Of a stretch of 52,374 nucleotides of DNA, positions 24,051 through 33,616 are shown piece after piece. The stretch's first letter is position 1, and each line of letters begins with the position of its first letter. A program made the translations under genes and the position numbers. The notes under the pieces are model-generated. The model did no database searches, was not told the DNA's origin, and saw only the letters and a list, made by a program, of their open reading frames with translations. The stretch is from JASGDB01 sp049841315 (GTDB taxonomy: Bacteria > Bacteroidota > Bacteroidia > Flavobacteriales > Weeksellaceae), in contig JASGDB010000060.1 in assembly GCA_049841315.1 (NCBI GenBank), positions 1 through 52,374 on the forward strand, read 5' to 3'.

Positions 24051-25298
24051 TTAAACCGCCGGCAGGACTTTCCCTCTCACTTCCCCGAATCCCACACGTA
24101 TTCCTTCTTTTTCGGCAAAACCTTTCATGATAACGCTGTCTCCGTTTTCCAGAAATCTGCGTTCCGTACCGTCGGAAAGTTTCAGAGGCTGCTGTCCGCG
24201 CCATGTCAGTTCAAGCATAGAGCCGTAAGAATCGGGCGTGCTTCCCGAAATCGTTCCCGAAGCATACATATCACCAACTTCCACGTTACAGCCGTTAATG
24301 GTATGATGGGCAAGCTGTTGCACCATATTCCAATACATGTATTTGAAATTGCTTTTGCTGATGAGACTTTCGTAGGAATTTTCAGGTTGCAGGAAAACTT
24401 CTAAATGAATGTCGTAATTTTTATTTCCTTCAAATTTCAGATAATCTAAAACTTCCGGATCTTGCTTTGGTGTCGGTGTTCTGAAGGGTTCTAATGCTTC
24501 CAGAGTTACCACCCAAGGGGAAACGGAACTGAAAAAATTCTTCCCCAGAAACGGCCCGAGCGGAACATATTCCCAGCTTTGAATATCGCGGGCAGACCAG
24601 TCATTGAACAGCACCATTCCGAAAATGGCATCTTCAGCCTCCGCAGTGGAAATACTTTCGCCGTGTTCTGTATTTTTATTAATGATGAAAGCCATTTCAA
24701 GCTCAAAATCAAGCTGTTTCGATGCGCCAAAAACGGGAACATCAGAATCCGCAGGTTTCATCTGTCCTTTCGGGCGGTGGAAATCCGTACCGGAAACCAC
24801 GATAGAAGAAGCTCTGCCGTGATAACCTACGGGAAGATGTTTCCAGTTCGGAAGCAGGGCATTGGCAGGGTCGCGGAACATTTTCCCGACGTTGGTTGCG
24901 TGTTCGATACTGCTGTAAAAATCTGTGTAATTCTGTACATGAACGGGCATCATCATTTCTACTTTATCCGGGTCGTAAAAGCAGTCTTGGATGCTTTTTT
25001 CATCTTTGGAAAGCACGGAATTTTCCTGAAACAGCTCCTGAAGTTTCAGCCTGACAGCATTGGTAACAGGTTTTCCGAGTTCTATGAATTCGTTCAAAGT
25101 GTAGGCTTCAAAAACATTGTCGGAAAGTCCCTCGATTTCTTCAAAATATCCATAGTCGTACAAGGTTGCCAAATCGACAATCTGGTCTCCGATTCTGGTT
25201 GAGCAGGCAATGTATTCTTTATTGAAAACTGCTACACCAAAGGGTATATTATAAATGGAAAAATCAGAATCGGGGGAATAATTAATAAAGGATTTCAT
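24051..25298 (-). CDS. fahA: Fumarylacetoacetase
   Basis: A 415-residue fumarylacetoacetate hydrolase, the last step of tyrosine/phenylalanine degradation (fumarylacetoacetate to fumarate and acetoacetate). It has the N-terminal SH3-like domain of the eukaryotic-type enzyme (FSIYNIPFGVAVFN) and the catalytic domain with YTDFYSSIEHATNVGKMFRD (metal-binding aspartate), PVGYHGRASSIVVSG, the metal-binding ELEMAFII, FNDWSARDIQSWEYVPLGPF and GDMYASGTISG. Length is normal. The gene lies downstream of the PUL terminator and should be independently transcribed. hutU elsewhere in the window is the only other amino-acid catabolic enzyme. Confidence 0.95.
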   Translation of the reverse strand: MKSFINYSPDSDFSIYNIPFGVAVFNKEYIACSTRIGDQIVDLATLYDYGYFEEIEGLSDNVFEAYTLNEFIELGKPVTNAVRLKLQELFQENSVLSKDEKSIQDCFYDPDKVEMMMPVHVQNYTDFYSSIEHATNVGKMFRDPANALLPNWKHLPVGYHGRASSIVVSGTDFHRPKGQMKPADSDVPVFGASKQLDFELEMAFIINKNTEHGESISTAEAEDAIFGMVLFNDWSARDIQSWEYVPLGPFLGKNFFSSVSPWVVTLEALEPFRTPTPKQDPEVLDYLKFEGNKNYDIHLEVFLQPENSYESLISKSNFKYMYWNMVQQLAHHTINGCNVEVGDMYASGTISGSTPDSYGSMLELTWRGQQPLKLSDGTERRFLENGDSVIMKGFAEKEGIRVGFGEVRGKVLPAV

Positions 25299-25350
25299 GT
25301 GAATATTTTTATTTTTTTTGGTGAAATTTTATCTGTTAAAGGTACAAAAA

Positions 25351-25378
25351 AGGCTTAAAGGATTCAACCTTTAAGCCT
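25351..25378 (-). terminator. Terminator of the PUL operon
   Basis: A perfect 11-bp stem (AGGCTTAAAGG / CCTTTAAGCCT) with a 6-base loop, followed on the minus strand by TTTTTTG. It lies about 110 bases after the GH3 stop and marks the end of the 12-gene minus-strand run. Confidence 0.88.
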
Positions 25379-25485
25379 GATTTTTTATTTTCGATTGTTT
25401 TCAGACAAAGCTCATTATTAATTTTAAACTAATTAAATGCTTATGTCATCGTCTTATTTTAAAAATTGAAATTTCCAAAGGGCAT

Positions 25486-27756
25486 TTAATTGACTTCAAA
25501 AGAAGCATCAAGTCCTTTGGCGGAATTTCCTCCAACCATCGCTTTGAAAGTTCCCGATTCTGTTACAAATTGTCCGGAATTGTCGTAAAAACCAAGTTCT
25601 TTTTCTGTAATCGTAAAGGTAATTGTTTTGGATTCTCCGGATTTGAGGTTTACCAGTTCAAATCCTTTCAACTCTTTTACCGGTCTTGCCACAGATGCAA
25701 ATTCATCTTGTATATAAAGTTGAACGACCTCTCTTCCTTCGTATTTTCCCGTGTTTTTTAGCGTTACGGTAACCGAAATATTTTCTCCTTTTTCAAATGA
25801 TTTTTTGCCGATTTTCAGTTCTGAATATTCAAACGTGGTGTAACTCAGCCCAAAACCGAAAGGATACAAAGGCGTTTTTTCGGCATCGGAATAATGACTC
25901 CAAAAAACATTATTGTCTTTATCCGTAAAACGACCCGTGCTGAAATGGTTGTAATAAATCGGGATTTGTCCTGCATTTCTCGGAAAGGTCATCGGCAGTT
26001 TTCCGCTCGGATTATAATCTCCGTAAAGCACTTGTGCTACTGCATTTCCTGCTTCTGTTCCCAAATGCCACGCTTCTACAATCGCAGGAATGTTTTCTGC
26101 CGCCCACGAAATTGCCAAGGGTCTTCCGTTGTTCAGCACCAAAACAATGTTTGGATTTATTTTATAAATTTCTTCCAGAAATTCCTGCTGAAGTCCCGGC
26201 AAATCTATATTTGTACGGCTTCTTGCTTCGCCGGAACTGAATCCGTGTTCCCCCAAAACCATTACGACAACATCTGCCGATTTTGCGGCTTTTTTCGCTT
26301 CTTCCATTCCGCTTTTATCGTAAATATTATAATGAACTTCGGTTAAAAAAGTGGGTTCTTGTGTCGTTAATTTCGGACCTTCCACAAAACTTAAATTATT
26401 GCCTTTATATTGTTGTAGTCCTTCCAAAACAGAAACCGCAGTATTGTCGTCCGAAGCGATTCTCCAACTTCCCAAAGGAGAATTTTTACTTTTTGCCAAA
26501 GTTCCAAGCAAAGCAATTTTTTGTCCCGATTTTTTTAGCGGTAAAAGGTTTTTATCGTTTTTCAAAAGAACAATGGATTTTTTTGCCATATCCAAAACCG
26601 CTTCGTGATTGGCTTTGCTTCCGATAATTTCTTTTTCTCTTTTTTCGTCCAGGAAACGATACGGGTCGTCAAACAAACCAAGTTCGTATTTCACGCGCAA
26701 AATTCTTCTTACCGCATCATCTATAATGTTTTGATTTACTTTTCCTTGCTTCACTAAATCTATCAAATAAGGGAGATAAATTCCGCCTTCCATATCCATA
26801 TCTGTTCCGGCTTCTACCGCAGATTTTGCCGCCGAAGTTTCATCTTTGGAAAATCCCCAAGGAATCATTTCACGAATGGAAGCCCAATCTGAAATTACAA
26901 ATCCCGAAAAACCCCATTTATTTTTCAAAATGTCCCGAAGCAGGAATTTATCTGCGCTTGCAGGAATTCCGTTAACGGTATTGAAAGAGGTCATCACGGT
27001 TCTAAGTCCGGCATCTACCGCTGATTTGAACGGAGGCAAAATCTGATTATACAACGTATTGCTTCCGATTTCGGCAGCATTATATTCCAAACCGCCTTCC
27101 ACAAATCCGTATCCGGCGAAATGCTTTGCTGTGGCGGCAATTCTCAACGGGGATTTGAATGTATTGTCCCCCTGAAAACCGCGAACTCTCGCAGCAGCAA
27201 CTTTGCTTCCCAAAAAAGGGTCTTCTCCTGCTCCTTCCATTACCCTTCCCCATCTTGCATCACGGGAAATATCCATCATCGGTCCGAAAGTCCAGTTGAT
27301 TCCTGAAGCGGCTGCTTCTGATGCAGCAACTTCTGCGGATTTTTCAATCGCTTTCAAATCCCAGGAAGCGGCTTCTGCCAAAGGAATCGGAGATAATGTT
27401 TTGTATCCGTGTATCACATCGAACCCGACAATCAAAGGGATTCCCAAGCGTGTTTGTTCAACCGCTATTTTCTGAACCGAACGAACTTCTTTTACGCCAC
27501 GAACAGTCAGCATCGAACCGACCAAACCTTTCTTGATGTTTTCATATTTCTGTTCCGCACTTCCTCCGACCGGAGCCGGACCGGTAACGTCCCAAAAACC
27601 GTTGTATTGGTTCATTTGTCCCACTTTTTCTTCAATGGTCATTTTCGCCATCAAAGCATCTATCTTTTTTTCAATTTCGGGATTTAGTTTTTGCTGTGCC
27701 GTAACGGCAGAAACGGATAATACGCTCATTACTATCGCTGTTAATTTGGTTTTCAT
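25486..27756 (-). CDS. bglX: Periplasmic beta-glucosidase, GH3 (BglX-like)
   Basis: A 756-residue GH3 enzyme with signal peptide (MKTKLTAIVMSVLSVSAVTAQ), the N-terminal barrel (residues 30-370), the alpha/beta sandwich (about 390-600) and a C-terminal fibronectin type III-like domain (about 660-740). The nucleophile is D290 in GFSGFVISDWASI; KHFAGYGFVEGG and MEGAGEDPFLGSKV line the active site. It should remove terminal beta-glucose from short oligosaccharides in the periplasm. In this locus the natural target is glucose at the non-reducing end of (galacto)glucomannan fragments. It is the last gene of the operon, 10 bases after the esterase gene. Confidence 0.92.
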   Translation of the reverse strand: MKTKLTAIVMSVLSVSAVTAQQKLNPEIEKKIDALMAKMTIEEKVGQMNQYNGFWDVTGPAPVGGSAEQKYENIKKGLVGSMLTVRGVKEVRSVQKIAVEQTRLGIPLIVGFDVIHGYKTLSPIPLAEAASWDLKAIEKSAEVAASEAAASGINWTFGPMMDISRDARWGRVMEGAGEDPFLGSKVAAARVRGFQGDNTFKSPLRIAATAKHFAGYGFVEGGLEYNAAEIGSNTLYNQILPPFKSAVDAGLRTVMTSFNTVNGIPASADKFLLRDILKNKWGFSGFVISDWASIREMIPWGFSKDETSAAKSAVEAGTDMDMEGGIYLPYLIDLVKQGKVNQNIIDDAVRRILRVKYELGLFDDPYRFLDEKREKEIIGSKANHEAVLDMAKKSIVLLKNDKNLLPLKKSGQKIALLGTLAKSKNSPLGSWRIASDDNTAVSVLEGLQQYKGNNLSFVEGPKLTTQEPTFLTEVHYNIYDKSGMEEAKKAAKSADVVVMVLGEHGFSSGEARSRTNIDLPGLQQEFLEEIYKINPNIVLVLNNGRPLAISWAAENIPAIVEAWHLGTEAGNAVAQVLYGDYNPSGKLPMTFPRNAGQIPIYYNHFSTGRFTDKDNNVFWSHYSDAEKTPLYPFGFGLSYTTFEYSELKIGKKSFEKGENISVTVTLKNTGKYEGREVVQLYIQDEFASVARPVKELKGFELVNLKSGESKTITFTITEKELGFYDNSGQFVTESGTFKAMVGGNSAKGLDASFEVN

Positions 27757-27766
27757 ACTACTTATT

Positions 27767-29140
27767 TTATGGGTACTCGCTCGAAAAAGTGGAGGCAGGA
27801 AGATTGGCTTTGTTAAACAAATCCGGAACGGCTGTGTTTTTCCAGGCGTATCTCAGTTTTACAGGGTTTTTCACTTCCGGAGATTCTACGATAATCTTGT
27901 TATTTTTAATCATTGCCTTTGCAGGATAAAATTTCCCGTCTTCTCCGGCAAGTTCAAACAAATCGGAAGTTTTGTTTTTAAAATACAATCCGTCCGCAAA
28001 ATCCAAAGTAGCAACGGCTTTTCCTTTTTGGAAATCTATGTTTTTCCACTCAGGACTTTTTACCAATCCTTTGTTGATTTTATAGACCTCTTGGGCAACA
28101 AGATTTGCCAAACGTATTCCCACCTGTTTTTTATTTTTCGGATGCAAATCGTCTGCGGGAGAAAAATCCGAAATGACCACCAAACCCGATTGCGGCACTT
28201 TTTCCGCAGTAAGGCGTTGCTCATTTCTGATTTTTGCACCGCTGAATCCCCACGTTTCATAAGGCGCAATCTGCACAATGTAAAACGGAAATTCGTATCC
28301 TCTTTCCTTTCTCCAAGATTCAATCATAGAACTCAACAGTTCCGAATACAAATCGGGATTTCCGGTATTTGTTTCTCCCTGATACCACAAAACGCCTTTG
28401 ATTTTATAGTCTTTTGCGGGAGAAATCATCGCATTGTATGCGCTGCTGATTTGCGCCGGATAATATTCCGATACCGAAAGTTTTTTGTAATTTTCCAAAA
28501 GTTCCTTTTTCTCGGAAAAAACGTTATTCGGAGTCCATAATTCTGCGGAAGAACCGCCCCAAGCCGCACTGATAATCCCAATCGGAACACCTTTGAGGTC
28601 GTCTTGCAAATTCCTGGCAAAGAAATAACCGACGGCACTGAAATTTTTCATCGTTTCGGGAGTGCACGTTGTCCAAGAACCGAAAAAATTGTTTTGCGGA
28701 AATTCTGCTGCTGCTTTTTCCACCGTAAAAAGACGGATATTCGGAAAATTCGCTTCTGCGGTTTCTTTTTCGCCGTCAGAAATTCCCCACGCTGCGCTCA
28801 TTTCCATATTGGATTGCCCCGAAACCAGCCAAACTTCGCCAAGCATTACATTATTCAAAATGATTTCGTTATACCCTTTCAGCGAAATTTTGTAAGGCCC
28901 TCCTTCTTTCGGTGTGGGAAAGGTAATTTTAAAAACAGCCCCGTTTCCTGTTGTCGCTTTGTATTCTTTGTCCAAAAAATCGGCGGTTAATGTAATTTCT
29001 TCTTTCGGAGACGCATTTCCCCAAATCGTAACTTCCGAATTTCTTTGCAGAACCATATTGTCCGTAAAAATTGCCGGAAGATGAATGTTGGCAAACGCAA
29101 AAGCAGATGACAGCAACATTAGCATTTTTATTGTTTTCAT
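27767..29140 (-). CDS. Secreted acetylesterase, sialate O-acetylesterase family (SASA/CE6-like)
   Basis: A 457-residue SGNH-fold esterase of the sialate O-acetylesterase/DUF303 family. The N-terminus is a cleaved signal (MKTIKMLMLLSSAFAFA). The nucleophile is S110 in VWLVSGQSNMEM; AAWGGSSAELW and the block KGVLWYQGETNTGNPD are family signatures. DFSPADDLHPKNKKQVGIRL carries the catalytic Asp-x-x-His. In Bacteroidota PULs these enzymes remove O-acetyl groups from hemicelluloses far more often than from sialic acid. With mannanases and a second esterase here, deacetylation of acetyl-mannan is the best reading. The upstream 268-base gap contains a repeat. Confidence 0.88.
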   Translation of the reverse strand: MKTIKMLMLLSSAFAFANIHLPAIFTDNMVLQRNSEVTIWGNASPKEEITLTADFLDKEYKATTGNGAVFKITFPTPKEGGPYKISLKGYNEIILNNVMLGEVWLVSGQSNMEMSAAWGISDGEKETAEANFPNIRLFTVEKAAAEFPQNNFFGSWTTCTPETMKNFSAVGYFFARNLQDDLKGVPIGIISAAWGGSSAELWTPNNVFSEKKELLENYKKLSVSEYYPAQISSAYNAMISPAKDYKIKGVLWYQGETNTGNPDLYSELLSSMIESWRKERGYEFPFYIVQIAPYETWGFSGAKIRNEQRLTAEKVPQSGLVVISDFSPADDLHPKNKKQVGIRLANLVAQEVYKINKGLVKSPEWKNIDFQKGKAVATLDFADGLYFKNKTSDLFELAGEDGKFYPAKAMIKNNKIIVESPEVKNPVKLRYAWKNTAVPDLFNKANLPASTFSSEYP

Positions 29141-29180
29141 AAATAAATTAATTTAACTTATAATACATTTATAAATTTAT

Positions 29181-29352
29181 TTAAACGCAAAGTTCGCAGA
29201 AATTATATTTCTTGTTAAACTCATTATTTCTGAGGTTCGCAAAGGCGTTCCACTCAGCAAAAAAACACAAAACCTTTGCTAAGTTTACGCCTTTGCGGTC
29301 GAAAATATTCATAATAATTATAAAAAATATTCTTTGCGGTCTCTGCGTTTAA
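29181..29352. repeat. AACGCAAAG inverted-repeat element, copy A
   Basis: The arms TTAAACGCAAAGTTCGCAG (29181-29199) and the reverse-complement-like CTTTGCGGTCTCTGCGTTTAA (29332-29352) enclose inner CGCAAAGGCG / CGCCTTTGCG pairs. It shares its layout with 39093-39259. It sits in the gap between two PUL genes. Confidence 0.78.
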
Positions 29353-29408
29353 ACACTAATAGTTTGAATATTAAATCTTTATAATTTCATATCTAAATAC
29401 ACAACAGA

Positions 29409-31397
29409 TTAGTTTAATAAATTTTTATAAAAATCATACATTTCGTCCGCCATAATTTGGTCGTCTTCTTTGCTTGGATGATAGCCGCAGCCTTTCGGCG
29501 ACATTTCTTTAAATTCAAAAATCCGGACAGGTTTGTGCTTCGTATCGTTTTTGAAGAAATTTTTCACTTCGTTCAGATATGCTGTAAATTTCTTATTTTT
29601 TTCGCCGTTTACCATCGGACTGTTCAAAAGCACGATTTGCGCATTCGAATATTTTTTTTGTATTATTTGTACAAATTCAATGTAGTTTCCGATGTATTTT
29701 GATGGGTTGAAAGGAAGCCGTTCTTTTTTGCCGTCTCCATCGGAAAAATCATTCGTTCCCAAACAAATGCTTACAATATCCGGCTGGTAATCGCTACCGA
29801 AACGTTCTGCTTCGGAGGTTCGTAAAAATAAAGAATTATACACGTCCGGCAAAATGTTTTCTTCCAGTTTTTCGGTGTTCCAGTTGCGGTACATTCCGTA
29901 TCCCGAAACCGAACTTAAAAGAAAATCCACATCAAGATTTCTCGAAAGTATGGCTGCATAAGAGAAATACGCATTATGCTGGTCAAACCACTGACCTTGT
30001 CCGCAAGGAAGTCCCGATTCGTCATTTCCAAATCCGCAGGTAATGGAATCTCCGATGAATTCTATTTTTTTCTTTACCGACGGTTGGAACGGAACAGCAT
30101 CAATTCCCGAACCGTCAAAAAAAACTTCACCCATTGCGGCTTCCGTGGCTTTGTAAATTTTGACGGAATGTATTTTTTTTGATGTATCGGAAACTTCGTA
30201 GGTGAAATTTTTCAGAGTGTTGTTGTCCACTTTGTACCGCCCGATGTATTTCCCGTCCAGTTCTATGGAAACGTAATTGTAATATCCCTGATACGGAATG
30301 TTTTTCAGTCCGAAACTTACGGAATTTCCTTCAAACCGAAATTCTACGGAAGAACCCGGACCAATGAGTTTTCCCTGATTGTAAAAACTTTGAAGAACCC
30401 TTCCGTTCCAGAAAAATTTTTGAAGATAATTTCCTTTTTCATCGTATTGACGGAGGTAATCTCTGGTTTTAATTCCGGATTCGCTCAGGTCGGAAATTTT
30501 CCATTTTCCTTTGGAAGATGCAGACGGAAAGAGCATTGAGCAGGTTTCTTTCTTGTCGGAAACAGACCAGGTAATCCAACTCAGATGGCGTTTGTTCATC
30601 CAATCAAAATATTTGAACCATTCCTCATAATCAAATTTTCCGTCGCCGGTGGCTTCCATTCCTGCGGATTCGGAAACGAAAACCGGGATTCCTTCGGAAA
30701 GCGCATTGTCCACTCTTTCCCGGAGTTCCGCTCTGTGAGTTCCTGCGTAAAAATGCATTGTGTACATTATGTTTTTCGCATTTTTTATGGGATTTTTTTG
30801 CACCAAATCCAATCTTTGGTCCCATTCCGGACAGCCGACCAAAATGACATTGTCGGGGTCATTTTTTCTGATGACTTTTATGATGTCTTCCGAATATTTT
30901 TTAACGTCTTCCCAAGATTGTTTTTCGGGTTCGTTGAAGATTTCGTAAATTATATTGGGATATTTTCCGTATTTTTTTGAAACTTTATCAAAGAAAATTT
31001 TTGCCTCATCGGTCAGAATATTATGGCTGTGCCAGTCGATAATGACATAAATCCCCTCTTTGATTGCGGCATTTGCAACGGTTTCTATGCTTTTGTAATT
31101 TTCGGCGGGTTTCTGCAAATAGGCTCCGTCCGGCTGGATTCCCATTGGGGCGCGAACCACATTGACGTTCCAGTCTTCTTTCAGCCATTTTACGGTTTTG
31201 GCGTTGTAAAATCTCGGATGCCAGTTGCTCCAACCGAAACTCGTCCCGATTAAACGCACGGGATTTCCTTTGGAATCGGATAGTTGTGTTCCTTTTACCT
31301 GCAAATTTCCGATGGTTTTTACCGGATTTCCTGCAAAAAACAAACTACCGAGAAGCAGGAAAACCAATACAAAAATTTTTTGATTCGCTATTTTCAT
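29409..31397 (-). CDS. Two-enzyme fusion: GH5 endoglucanase/mannanase plus CE2 acetylesterase
   Basis: A 662-residue secreted protein (signal about residues 1-22) with two catalytic modules. Residues 30-320 are a GH5 barrel: IDWHSHN, acid/base E156 in YEIFNEPEKQ, nucleophile E243 in VFVSESAGME. Residues 325-440 form a jelly-roll and 440-662 an SGNH esterase (S451 in FIGDSITCGFG; GTNDFSDG; YHPSKEDDQ with the Asp/His), together the CE2 layout. A GH5-CE2 fusion is known from clostridial cellulosomes, where the CE2 part deacetylates gluco- or mannopyranosyl residues. Here it should open acetylated glucomannan and remove its acetyl groups in one protein. The GH5 subfamily is not certain. It starts one base after the galT stop. 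Confidence 0.88.
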   Translation of the reverse strand: MKIANQKIFVLVFLLLGSLFFAGNPVKTIGNLQVKGTQLSDSKGNPVRLIGTSFGWSNWHPRFYNAKTVKWLKEDWNVNVVRAPMGIQPDGAYLQKPAENYKSIETVANAAIKEGIYVIIDWHSHNILTDEAKIFFDKVSKKYGKYPNIIYEIFNEPEKQSWEDVKKYSEDIIKVIRKNDPDNVILVGCPEWDQRLDLVQKNPIKNAKNIMYTMHFYAGTHRAELRERVDNALSEGIPVFVSESAGMEATGDGKFDYEEWFKYFDWMNKRHLSWITWSVSDKKETCSMLFPSASSKGKWKISDLSESGIKTRDYLRQYDEKGNYLQKFFWNGRVLQSFYNQGKLIGPGSSVEFRFEGNSVSFGLKNIPYQGYYNYVSIELDGKYIGRYKVDNNTLKNFTYEVSDTSKKIHSVKIYKATEAAMGEVFFDGSGIDAVPFQPSVKKKIEFIGDSITCGFGNDESGLPCGQGQWFDQHNAYFSYAAILSRNLDVDFLLSSVSGYGMYRNWNTEKLEENILPDVYNSLFLRTSEAERFGSDYQPDIVSICLGTNDFSDGDGKKERLPFNPSKYIGNYIEFVQIIQKKYSNAQIVLLNSPMVNGEKNKKFTAYLNEVKNFFKNDTKHKPVRIFEFKEMSPKGCGYHPSKEDDQIMADEMYDFYKNLLN

Positions 31398-31398
31398 A

Positions 31399-32448
31399 TC
31401 AGATTTTTGTTTTATAATGTTCGTTGGGCAAATTTCTTAGGATTTCTGCACTTTTTTCCGGTGTAATGTCTCTTTGCGGTTCTGCCATAAGTTCGTAGCC
31501 TACCATAAATTTTTTAATTTTTGAGGAACGCAAAAGCGGAGGATAAAAATGATGATGAAACAGCCATTCCGGGTGCTGCTGTTTGTCGGTCGGCGCCTGA
31601 TGTATGCCTCCGGAATATGGAAAAGAGGTTTCAAAAAGGTTGTCGTATTTGGCTGTAATTATTTTCAGAATTTCTGCATACGAATAGGCTTCATCGTCCT
31701 GCATTTCGTCTATTGACGGGATATTCCGTTTGGGAATTATCATTGTTTCAAACGGCCAAACCGCCCAGAACGGAACAAGAACCGCAAAGTGTTTGTTCTC
31801 CGAAACGATTCGTTCTTTTTTGATTAATTCCTGCTCCAAATAGTCCAGAAGCATATTTTTTTGGTTTTTATCAAAATAAATTTTAAAATTATCCCCCATT
31901 TTTTTGATGAGTGTCGGTATGCTTTTCTGTGCCCAAATCTGGCAATGGGGATGAGGATTGCTGCAACCCATCGTTTCGCCTTTGTTTTCAAAAATCTGCA
32001 CATTGTTGATGTGTGATAATCCTCCCAAATTTCTGTATTCGGATTGCCAAATTTTGATGACATTATAAATTTGTGAAATCTCCATTTCGGGAAGTGTGAT
32101 GTTGTGTTTTGGGGAAAAGCAGATGACTTTGTTGATTCCCTGTTCGGGTTCTGCAAGGAAGAAACTGTTGTTTTCCTGATTTTGAGACACATCAATATTC
32201 AGCAAAGCCGGAAAATCGTTATTAAAAACATAGACACTGTCGTAACTTTCATTGACATCTCCATTGGAGCGTTTGTTTCCGGGACAGAGGTAACAATCCT
32301 GAACGTATTCTGCCAACCGCTCTTCCGTTATTGCCTCCTGCTGCCCTTGCCAAGGGCGGTTTGCTCTCTGTGGCGAAACCAAAATCCATTCATTGAGCAG
32401 AGGATTAAATCTCCGATGCGGATGTTCTGTATAATTAAATGAATTCAT
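31399..32448 (-). CDS. galT: Galactose-1-phosphate uridylyltransferase
   Basis: A 349-residue GalT: transfers UMP from UDP-glucose to galactose-1-phosphate in the Leloir pathway. The active-site His-Pro-His is H166-P167-H168 in SNPHPHCQIWA, the zinc-binding cysteines are C52 and C55 (DCYLCPGN), and the N-terminal NPLLNEWILVSPQRANRPW and C-terminal HHHFYPPLLR are conserved. The frame extends upstream to a TTG at 32454, but ATG 32448 fits the family N-terminus. It overlaps the 3' end of galK by 14 bases, so both are translated from one message. There is no galE in the window. Confidence 0.95.
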   Translation of the reverse strand: MNSFNYTEHPHRRFNPLLNEWILVSPQRANRPWQGQQEAITEERLAEYVQDCYLCPGNKRSNGDVNESYDSVYVFNNDFPALLNIDVSQNQENNSFFLAEPEQGINKVICFSPKHNITLPEMEISQIYNVIKIWQSEYRNLGGLSHINNVQIFENKGETMGCSNPHPHCQIWAQKSIPTLIKKMGDNFKIYFDKNQKNMLLDYLEQELIKKERIVSENKHFAVLVPFWAVWPFETMIIPKRNIPSIDEMQDDEAYSYAEILKIITAKYDNLFETSFPYSGGIHQAPTDKQQHPEWLFHHHFYPPLLRSSKIKKFMVGYELMAEPQRDITPEKSAEILRNLPNEHYKTKI

Positions 32449-33616
32449 TTTCAACTGTTTGGGTTCCGTTTGAAATATTTACCGAATAATCTTTAAGTTC
32501 AATACCGAATTTCTGCCGATAAGAGGTTTTTATCTCCTCTGTTACAGTCTGCAAGCGGTCTTTTCTTATCAGGCTGATGCTGCAACCTCCGAAACCGCCG
32601 CCCATCATTCTGGAACCTATTACGCCTTCTTTTTTCATTATTTCTTCGACAAGAAAATCCAATTCTTCACAACTGACTTCGTATTCTCGTGATAGTCCCA
32701 AATGCGTTTGATACATCAGTTTTCCGAATTCTGTGTGGGCGTTTTTTTCCAGTGCTTTCACGGCATCTTTTACACGGGCAATTTCTTTGACAACGTAGAT
32801 GAGTCTCTGGCATTCTTTTTCGGTTAATTCCTGTTTCAAAGATTCAATTTGTTCTGTTGAAACCGTTCTTAATGTTTGATAATCAGGGAAATGCTTTTTT
32901 AGAATTTCTATTCCTCGAAGCACGTCTGCCCGCCTGTCGTTATAGCCCGAAGTCAAATGCGTGTGTTTCACTCCGGAATCCAGAAGGAGAAGCGCATACG
33001 AACCAAAATCCAAATTGTAATATTGATATTCCGCCGTCATACAATCCAGTAAAATAACCTGATTTTTTTTACCGAAAACGGAAGCAAACTGGTCCATAAT
33101 CCCGCATTTTACGCCTGCGAAATTGTGTTCTGTCCATTGTCCCATCAGGGCGATTTCTTTTCCGGAAAATCCTAAATTATAAACGTGATTCAGCAAAAAA
33201 GCGAATCCGCAACTTAGTGCGGCAGAAGACGATAATCCTGCGCCAACAGGAAGATTACTGCTAAATGCAACATCTATCCCTGTGGAAAATTTACTTTCTT
33301 TTTTTATGTTTTGCAGGATTCCGAGAAAATAGTTTTGCCAGAGATTTTCGGACGGCTGGTGGTTTTCATCTATTTTTATCGAGACCGATTCATTGATATC
33401 TGCGGCATAAATCCTTATATCGTTTCGGTTGTTTTTTCTCGCGGAAAAGGCAATATACATATCAATAGCAGCCGGAAGAACAAAACCGTCGTAATTGTCC
33501 ACGTGTTCTCCTATGAGATTGATTCTGCCGGGGGAAAGCACGTTTGTTTCCGGAGTTTCTCCAAATTGTTTTTTGAAATGATGCTGCGTATTGAGAAGTA
33601 AATCCTGCGTGTTCAT
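32435..33616 (-). CDS. galK: Galactokinase
   Basis: A 393-residue GHMP kinase that phosphorylates galactose at C1. The substrate signature GRINLIGEHVDNYDGFVLP is near residue 30, the ATP-binding PVGAGLSSSAAL near residue 125, the catalytic base region KCGIMDQFASVFGK near residue 175, and the C-terminal RMMGGGFGGCSISLI near residue 340. The start overlaps the stop of the GH26 mannanase (ATGA), so expression is tied to polysaccharide breakdown. In this operon its galactose should come from GH27 action on galactosyl side chains. Confidence 0.96.
   Translation of the reverse strand: MNTQDLLLNTQHHFKKQFGETPETNVLSPGRINLIGEHVDNYDGFVLPAAIDMYIAFSARKNNRNDIRIYAADINESVSIKIDENHQPSENLWQNYFLGILQNIKKESKFSTGIDVAFSSNLPVGAGLSSSAALSCGFAFLLNHVYNLGFSGKEIALMGQWTEHNFAGVKCGIMDQFASVFGKKNQVILLDCMTAEYQYYNLDFGSYALLLLDSGVKHTHLTSGYNDRRADVLRGIEILKKHFPDYQTLRTVSTEQIESLKQELTEKECQRLIYVVKEIARVKDAVKALEKNAHTEFGKLMYQTHLGLSREYEVSCEELDFLVEEIMKKEGVIGSRMMGGGFGGCSISLIRKDRLQTVTEEIKTSYRQKFGIELKDYSVNISNGTQTVENEFI

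Noticed and set aside
27767..29140. Sialic acid catabolism suggested by the sialate O-acetylesterase family name
   Set aside because: No sialidase, sialic acid lyase or transporter is in the window; the context is mannan degradation.
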